DNA from: Bacteroidales bacterium UBA5235
Lineage (GTDB): Bacteria; Bacteroidota; Bacteroidia; Bacteroidales; VadinHA17
NCBI GenBank assembly: GCA_002409145.1
Contig: DHUL01000068.1
Location: 8,028 to 37,062 of the forward strand
Direction: 5' to 3'
Length of the DNA: 29,035 bases
In this document: positions 24,323 to 29,035 of the stretch, one piece after another
Position numbering within the stretch: position 1 is the stretch's first letter
Layout of the letters: the number at the start of each line of letters is the position of its first letter
Position numbers and translations under genes: made by a program
The notes under the pieces: generated by a model
The model's input: only the letters and a program-made list of their open reading frames with translations
Told to the model about the DNA's origin: nothing
Database searches by the model: none

Positions 24323-24333
24323 GGATTTATGCC

Positions 24334-25182
24334 ATGAAGGTAATTGAGCCAAAAGATCTCGAACCGTTGTCATTTCTGTTCAGGGGCGCTAAAGGGCAGC
24401 GCTTTGCGGAATGGATGATCCGTTTCCTGGCAATCGACAAAGTCAACAGGGTATATGACAATTCAGGAGCATGGAACGGGCCAGAATTCACCACCAGGCT
24501 GCTTAAAGATGTAGGAGTCAGCTACGTGGTCGGCAACCCAGAAAGGCTTAGAGACCTGCCCGGAGGTGCCTTTATAACCGTGTCAAACCATCCATACGGC
24601 GGGCTCGACGGAATCATGACCATTGATATGATGGCCAGGATAAGGCCCGATTACAAATTCATTGTCAACAAACTCCTCTCCCTGATAAAAACCCTCGATG
24701 TCAACTTTATCCCGGTAGTGCCCACAGGCAATAAAAAGCACGGCATCAAGGCTGCCAGCATCAGAGGTATAAGGGAAGCCATCGGACATCTCGGCGCCGG
24801 GCATCCACTGGGATTCTTCCCCTCGGGAGCTGTCTCCGATTTCAGCCTGAGAGACATGAAAGTAAGGGACCGCCCGTGGCAGGAAAGCATCCTCCACCTG
24901 ATTCACTCAGTGAAGGTGCCGGTGCTGCCAATAAGGTTTTTTGACATGAATTCTGCTTTTTTTTACTTCCTCGGACTGATCAACTGGAGAGTACGACTGC
25001 TGAGACTGCCGTCAGAAGTATTTAACAAAAGGGGAAGTCAACAGAGAATCGGCATCGGTGAAATAATCAGCGTCGATGAACAGTCACGCTTCACTGACGC
25101 TTCTTCGCTGGGTGAGTACCTCAGAAAAAAAGTCTATGAAATGCCTATGCCGGAAAAGTTCGTTCATGGTAATTTAATTTAA
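24334..25182 (+). CDS. Lysophospholipid acyltransferase family protein (PlsC-like)
   Basis: The family transfers acyl groups to a hydroxyl on a lipid precursor at the inner membrane. The 282-residue protein has VSNHPYGGLDGIM (83-95), the H-x5-D form of the catalytic motif found in the OlsA/haemolysin-like branch rather than the H-x4-D of classical PlsC. GFFPSGAVSDF (160-170) corresponds to the FPEG substrate-binding motif. One or two short hydrophobic stretches suggest peripheral membrane binding. It begins a three-gene plus-strand run with a CDP-alcohol phosphatidyltransferase (21-base gap) and a GNAT protein (31-base gap). It could acylate a lysophospholipid or an aminolipid such as an ornithine or glycine lipid; sequence alone does not settle which. 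Confidence 0.83.
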   Translation: MKVIEPKDLEPLSFLFRGAKGQRFAEWMIRFLAIDKVNRVYDNSGAWNGPEFTTRLLKDVGVSYVVGNPERLRDLPGGAFITVSNHPYGGLDGIMTIDMMARIRPDYKFIVNKLLSLIKTLDVNFIPVVPTGNKKHGIKAASIRGIREAIGHLGAGHPLGFFPSGAVSDFSLRDMKVRDRPWQESILHLIHSVKVPVLPIRFFDMNSAFFYFLGLINWRVRLLRLPSEVFNKRGSQQRIGIGEIISVDEQSRFTDASSLGEYLRKKVYEMPMPEKFVHGNLI

Positions 25183-25203
25183 CTTAGAAGTCAAATCACT
25201 GTC

Positions 25204-25908
25204 ATGACAACCAGGAATAACCTTAAATCACTTTTCAACGGAGAGGTTCTCAGGAATGTCTTCAGTGACAGGCCAAGAACCAATCTCCTCAAGAGGCAGG
25301 AAGAGATGGCCATCTCCTGGCTGGTACAACGGATCCCGGCCTTCATCACATCAAACATGCTGACCGGTATCGGGTTTTTCGGAAACATGATCGTATGTGG
25401 CAGCTTCATCCTTGCCTCGTTCTTCAACAGGAATTTCCTCCTGCTGGGATTACTTGGCTTTGCAGTAAGCTGGTTCGGAGATTCCCTCGACGGAAGGCTT
25501 GCATATTACAGGAATAAACCGAGAAAAAAATACGGGTTTACACTTGACATAACAATTGACTGGATAAGCATCATACTGATAGGTTTAGGTTACATCGTTT
25601 ATGCTGAAGGCACCTGGAAACTGCTGGGATATGGCTTTGTTGTGCTCTACGGATGGGAAATTATAATTGCACTCATCAGATTCAGTATCACTGGCAGGTA
25701 TTCAATCGACTCGGGGAAAGTGGGGCCCACAGAGGTCAGAATAATCATCGGGCTGATAATGATCGCAGAGGTTCTTTTTCCGGGATCACTAAACTACTCC
25801 GCTTTTGTTGTGGTAATTGCGCTCTTTTTTGTCAATATCCTTGATACCAGGCAATTGCTCCGGGTGGCTGATAATATTGACAAAAAAGAAGCCAGAGAAA
25901 AAACTTAA
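25204..25908 (+). CDS. CDP-alcohol phosphatidyltransferase family protein
   Basis: These integral membrane enzymes move a phosphatidyl or similar group from a CDP-activated lipid to an alcohol head group, or the reverse. The 234-residue protein has the metal-binding signature spread over 93-119: D93-SL-D96-G97-RL-A100, then G111-FTL-D115-ITI-D119. The arginine that usually follows the alanine is tyrosine (Y101), with arginine two residues later. About six membrane helices are visible. The head-group alcohol cannot be read from sequence; glycerol phosphate, inositol phosphate, serine and others are possible. Its neighbours are a PlsC-like acyltransferase and a GNAT protein, so membrane lipid synthesis is the likely process. 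The ATG at 25204 is the natural start after the preceding gene. Confidence 0.86.
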   Translation: MTTRNNLKSLFNGEVLRNVFSDRPRTNLLKRQEEMAISWLVQRIPAFITSNMLTGIGFFGNMIVCGSFILASFFNRNFLLLGLLGFAVSWFGDSLDGRLAYYRNKPRKKYGFTLDITIDWISIILIGLGYIVYAEGTWKLLGYGFVVLYGWEIIIALIRFSITGRYSIDSGKVGPTEVRIIIGLIMIAEVLFPGSLNYSAFVVVIALFFVNILDTRQLLRVADNIDKKEAREKT

Positions 25909-25939
25909 ACTATCTTTATCACAACCCAACCTGACTGAA

Positions 25940-27064
25940 ATGGGAGAAATTACCGTTAAAGAGGTAATCACGCGCAAGGATCTCCGTGATTTCATCTATC
26001 TGCCTGAAAAGGTTCACTGGAACGAACCTGACTGGCTTCCACCAATTTATATGGATGAGTGGGAGCTTTATGACAAAAAGAAGAACAAGTCTTTCGGGTA
26101 TGCTGACGCCCTCCTCCTGACGGCCTACAGGGACAACAAGCCTGTAGGCAGGATTATGGGAATCATCAACCGGAGGTATAATGAGATCAACCACGAGAAC
26201 CACGGACGGTTCTGCTTTATGGAGTGCTATAATGACGCTGATGTTTTTCATGCCCTGATCAGCCGCATCGAACAGTGGGCAAAGGAAAACGGCATGTCAA
26301 AGCTTGTCGGGCCACTTGGTTTTTCCGACAAGGACCCGCAGGGATTCCAGATTGAAGGATTCCAGTATCCGTTGTTCATTACAGCTGCCAATAATTCTCC
26401 ATACATGTTTGAGCTGATAGAGAATGAGGGATATACGAAAAAAATCGACCTGGTAAACTATCTTGGAGAAATACCCAGGGAGTTCCCGGTTGTCTATGAA
26501 CGGGTCCTTGACAGGATTACCAAAAGCAGGGATTTCGAAATCATTGAATTCACTGCCAAGAAACAACTGAAACCCTTTATCATTCCCATCCTTGAGGTGA
26601 TGAATGACACTTTCGCGGAGATTTACGGGTTTGTTCCGCTGAATGACAAGGAGAAAAAAGACTTCGCGGCACGTTATCTTCCCATACTTGATCCGAAGTT
26701 CATTAAGGCCGTGAAGAAGGATGGAGAAGTGATAGGATTTGCCATAGGAATGCCCGACCTGAGCGCCGGCATTAAAGCCTGCAGGGGAAGACTTCTCCCG
26801 TTCGGGATCTTCAGAATCCTCAGAGAATCAAAACGTTCAAGAAAGCTGATGATGATGCTCGGCGGAGTCAAAAAGGAGTTCAGGGGAAAGGGCATTGACG
26901 TGCTGATGGGCGTGAAGATACTCCGTGATGCCATCAACAGCAGAATGGAGACCATAGACAGCCACCTCGTCCTCGAAGACAATATGAGAATGAGAGGTGA
27001 ATACGAACGGATTGGCTGCAAGGTGGTCAAGAAATTCAGGATTTTTCAGAAAGAGCTGGAGTAG
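25940..27064 (+). CDS. YghO-like GNAT-fold acyltransferase, function unknown
   Basis: The 374-residue cytoplasmic protein opens MGEITVKEVITRKDLRDFIY and has KPVGRIMGIINRRYNE, LVGPLGFSDKDPQGFQIEGF and a C-terminal KKEFRGKGIDVLM. The last resembles the acyl-CoA-binding loop (R/Q-x2-G-x-G/A) of GNAT proteins. The overall pattern recalls the E. coli YghO group, large two-part GNAT-like proteins without an established general function. I recall that a GNAT-fold protein is the ceramide synthase of Caulobacter; whether this one is related in that sense needs a search. The longer frame from 25817 overlaps the upstream gene, so I use the ATG at 25940. Position at the end of a lipid-gene run suggests an N- or O-acyl transfer in membrane lipid synthesis. 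Confidence 0.72.
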   Translation: MGEITVKEVITRKDLRDFIYLPEKVHWNEPDWLPPIYMDEWELYDKKKNKSFGYADALLLTAYRDNKPVGRIMGIINRRYNEINHENHGRFCFMECYNDADVFHALISRIEQWAKENGMSKLVGPLGFSDKDPQGFQIEGFQYPLFITAANNSPYMFELIENEGYTKKIDLVNYLGEIPREFPVVYERVLDRITKSRDFEIIEFTAKKQLKPFIIPILEVMNDTFAEIYGFVPLNDKEKKDFAARYLPILDPKFIKAVKKDGEVIGFAIGMPDLSAGIKACRGRLLPFGIFRILRESKRSRKLMMMLGGVKKEFRGKGIDVLMGVKILRDAINSRMETIDSHLVLEDNMRMRGEYERIGCKVVKKFRIFQKELE

Positions 27065-27067
27065 AAA

Positions 27068-27096
27068 ATCATTCTCTCCATCTTCTTAGAGATGAT
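27068..27096 (-). terminator. Weak hairpin between convergent genes
   Basis: A nine-base-pair stem with one bulge (27068-27077 with 27088-27096) and a ten-base loop is followed on the minus strand by a short T run (TTTTC). It may end transcription of the surface-protein gene. The T tract is poor, so this is tentative. Confidence 0.3.
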
Positions 27097-27139
27097 CCCG
27101 CATTATGGGCATTACACCGGGAGAAGCGGTAACCTTCAG

Positions 27140-29035
27140 TTAGTGCAGGAAGGTCACATCCCCCACCATGTCGAAATATTCACCGTCGGCATACCTTCCT
27201 GATGCCTTCCAGACATATACACCCTGGGGAGCAAGGTTACCGTTTCCAAAGTAACCGTCCCATCCCTTCTTAAGGTTATTGCTCTCATAGATCAGCACAC
27301 CCCACCTGTTGAATATCTGGAGTGTGTATTCCATGACATTCTCAAAAAACGGTCTGAAAACCTCATCCATTGAGGGATACACACCCTCCGACCATTCTCC
27401 TCCGGTGGGCCCGGTACCGTTCCACTTGAAAACATTGGGAAACTTCAGGGTTCCCTCCTTCCACTCAACCAGTACCGGCGTCTCCATCACCGCCGAATCA
27501 ATACAGCCCTCTTGTGTGGAGACAAGAAGTGAAACTGTATATGACCCGGGCGACACATATTTGTGGTAAGGATTCTCCTCAGTGGAGGTCTCCCCGTCGC
27601 CAAATCTCCACAGCCATGATCCGGCGAAGTATGAATAACTGTAGAAAATAACTATCTGCTCATTGTTTACAACGTTTTTGGGATAGGCATCGAAAATGGC
27701 TGACGGATTCTGGTAAACCTCTATAACTCCGTTACGAACCGATTCACCCGCAATGTTGTGGACGGTGAGCTTCACCAGGTATGTCCCGGGAACAAAATAA
27801 GTGTGCACAGGATCCTTTTCAGATGAATACTGTCTGTCACCGAAATCCCACGTGTAGCTCTCGCCGTGCTGGCTCTTGTTTATAAACTGAACGGTGAGCG
27901 GGGCGCATCCCGATGTTTCTCCTTCAAAGTCGGCCACAGGCATCGGCGGCATGATCACGCTGACATATACATCGCGTTGTGCTGCACATCCCCAGCTCTC
28001 GGGAGGAATTGAATAGGTAAGCATGTGATTGCCAAGCCCGGCTTCAGACGGATCAAACAGATTGCCTGTCATGCCCGGCCCTGACCATGTGCCTCCGGTG
28101 GGGTAGGCCGTCAGCGCCACCGGCGGACCATTGAGGAAGAGGGTCCCCGGATCATCAATTATTATTGAAGGCAGCGCCATGACTGTTACCACGGCCGTGT
28201 CAACCGCAGCGCAGTCAGTGTTCAGGATTTCATATTTGATAATATGGTTCCCTGTGCCGGCGAGAGCAGGCACAAACCTGTTGCCCACTACCCCCGGCCC
28301 TGACCAGACCCCTCCCAGGTCATGCGCCGTCAGCAGGACTGACGGACTGTCTTCGCAGAGGGTATCCAGCGGGGTGATGGTAGCGTCAGGCGTTGCAACG
28401 GTGAGGATCGCTGAATCAGTATCAGTACAGCCGTTGGCATCGGTGATGGAGTAAGTTATCAGGTGGTTTCCCGATCCGGCCACCGCCGGATAGAAAAGAT
28501 TTCCCGAGACACCGGTGCCGGACCATACGCCCCCCGGGTCATTTGCCTGAAGTACAATAACCGGGTCGGTTGAACAGGCGATCCCGGCCGTGATTATCGT
28601 GGCATCGGGAACGGGGTAAACGGTAATTGTTGTCTGATCATCATCCCGGCATCCGTCGGCATTTACAATCTCATGCCTTATGGTGTGGCTGCCGGGCCCG
28701 GCAAGTGAGGGATCAAATATGTTGCCGCTCACCCCGCTTCCGGTCCATGTGCCTCCCGGATCATGCCCCGTCAGGGCTACCGGTGAGGCATTTGCGCACA
28801 TCGGGTCAACCGGCATGATGGTCGCATCAGGGTAGGGTACAATCAATATCCTTGCGGTGGTGACTACCGGCGGATGGTCACCGTTTACACGGTCATGCGG
28901 CAAACCAGGGATTGTCGGGTCATCGTACGGATTACAGTAGTTCCAGTTACGCAGGGTAACCTCAAAGTACTGACCTATCAGCTTGTCATTTGCTACGAAA
29001 ATAACATCAGACCATTCTCCGGAACCGGTCACCGG
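27140..29035 (-). CDS. T9SS type B surface protein with SprB-like repeats and PKD domains (5' end outside window)
   Basis: The frame is open through the right edge, so only the C-terminal 630 or so residues are seen. Counting from the first codon inside the frame, four similar modules of 72-76 residues occupy about 68-360 (each with PDATI, GG-WSG-GV-GN-F-P, AG-GNH-I-Y, GC). Two PKD domains follow (366-440 with YTWDFGD; 443-523 with SWLWRFGDGETS). The C-terminal 103 residues are the gliding-motility-associated/T9SS type B signal (PNVFKWNGTG...YTLQIFNRWGVLIYES...GWDGYF...GVYVWKA). The protein should be exported by the T9SS and held on or shed from the cell surface, probably as an adhesin. It is a likely client of the system to which the PorZ-like protein at 3893-6199 belongs. 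Confidence 0.92.
   Translation of the reverse strand, partial: PVTGSGEWSDVIFVANDKLIGQYFEVTLRNWNYCNPYDDPTIPGLPHDRVNGDHPPVVTTARILIVPYPDATIMPVDPMCANASPVALTGHDPGGTWTGSGVSGNIFDPSLAGPGSHTIRHEIVNADGCRDDDQTTITVYPVPDATIITAGIACSTDPVIVLQANDPGGVWSGTGVSGNLFYPAVAGSGNHLITYSITDANGCTDTDSAILTVATPDATITPLDTLCEDSPSVLLTAHDLGGVWSGPGVVGNRFVPALAGTGNHIIKYEILNTDCAAVDTAVVTVMALPSIIIDDPGTLFLNGPPVALTAYPTGGTWSGPGMTGNLFDPSEAGLGNHMLTYSIPPESWGCAAQRDVYVSVIMPPMPVADFEGETSGCAPLTVQFINKSQHGESYTWDFGDRQYSSEKDPVHTYFVPGTYLVKLTVHNIAGESVRNGVIEVYQNPSAIFDAYPKNVVNNEQIVIFYSYSYFAGSWLWRFGDGETSTEENPYHKYVSPGSYTVSLLVSTQEGCIDSAVMETPVLVEWKEGTLKFPNVFKWNGTGPTGGEWSEGVYPSMDEVFRPFFENVMEYTLQIFNRWGVLIYESNNLKKGWDGYFGNGNLAPQGVYVWKASGRYADGEYFDMVGDVTFLH
27143..27451 (-). 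other. T9SS type B (gliding-motility-associated) C-terminal sorting domain
   Basis: This segment encodes the last 103 residues of the surface protein, including PNVFKWNGTG, FNRWGVLIYES and APQGVYVWKASG. These are hallmarks of the CHU_C/type B signal. Such proteins usually need a PorP/SprF-like partner; none is in the window. Confidence 0.9.
27953..28831 (-). repeat. Four tandem protein repeats in the surface protein
   Basis: Four modules, each about 72-76 codons, share the core GG-(V/T)W-(S/T)G-xG-(V/M)-xGN-(I/L/R)F-xP and AG-xG-(N/S)H. The first three also share a PDATI start and paired cysteines. The fourth is more divergent, opening PSIIIDDPG. The repeats match SprB-type repeats of Bacteroidota adhesins, and more may lie beyond the right edge. 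Confidence 0.85.

Noticed and set aside
24329..24337. ATG-CCA-TGA mini frame overlapping the acyltransferase start
   Set aside because: Two codons with no ribosome site; most likely chance.
25817..25939. Upstream extension of the YghO-like protein
   Set aside because: The extension lies mostly inside the preceding phosphatidyltransferase gene in another frame and has no family resemblance.
27953..28831. Possible CRISPR or DNA satellite array
   Set aside because: The periodicity is at protein level, about 220 bases per unit, with diverged DNA; it belongs to the surface protein repeats.

Overview
The window reads as a chromosomal segment of a Bacteroidota bacterium, most likely Bacteroidales or a relative. 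It carries a PorZ-type component of the type IX secretion system (T9SS). It also carries a large surface protein with PKD domains and a gliding-motility/T9SS type B C-terminal signal. Several genes are preceded by the Bacteroidota -7 box TAnnTTTG; one has the full TTTG-N19-TAnnTTTG form. Shine-Dalgarno sequences are almost absent, also typical of the phylum. The content is mostly housekeeping and glycan-use genes. I see no rRNA, tRNA, CRISPR array, integrase or insertion sequence. No gap between genes exceeds 170 bases.

Left part (1-7700): the 5' end of ftsX (minus), ilvE (minus), and a membrane-anchored class III nucleotide cyclase with a degenerate HD-like tail (minus). Next comes the plus-strand pair rdgB-porZ, then a second, soluble cyclase whose C-terminal HD domain keeps its metal ligands (minus). 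The two cyclases are paralogues that flank rdgB-porZ. The second joins a nucleotide-cyclase domain to a domain that resembles cyclic-nucleotide phosphodiesterases.

Middle (7700-13600, plus): recO, a GH3-family adenylating enzyme, a deoxynucleoside kinase followed by a clear intrinsic terminator, and a two-domain periplasmic M16 zinc protease.

Minus-strand block (13544-22547): in transcription order, the beta subunit of a sodium-pumping decarboxylase and a 47-residue one-helix protein with a perfect Shine-Dalgarno. After a 150-base gap come a small lipoprotein, nhaA, a 2H phosphoesterase, a GH106 alpha-L-rhamnosidase-like enzyme, a GH28 pectinase-like enzyme and an alpha/beta hydrolase. From the lipoprotein onward the genes abut or overlap. 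This looks like one transcription unit joining Na+ handling to rhamnose-rich pectin breakdown, with no SusC/SusD pair or regulator in view. A GH20 hexosaminidase lipoprotein lies just upstream (22599-24173).

Right part (24334-29035): a plus-strand trio of a lysophospholipid-type acyltransferase, a CDP-alcohol phosphatidyltransferase and a YghO-like GNAT protein, probably a membrane-lipid operon. The 3' portion of the T9SS type B surface protein faces it (minus) and runs off the right edge.

The best candidates for unusual biology are the cyclase/phosphodiesterase-like fusion with its HD-dead paralogue, the unassigned lipid operon, and the Shine-Dalgarno-led micro-protein beside the sodium pump subunit.
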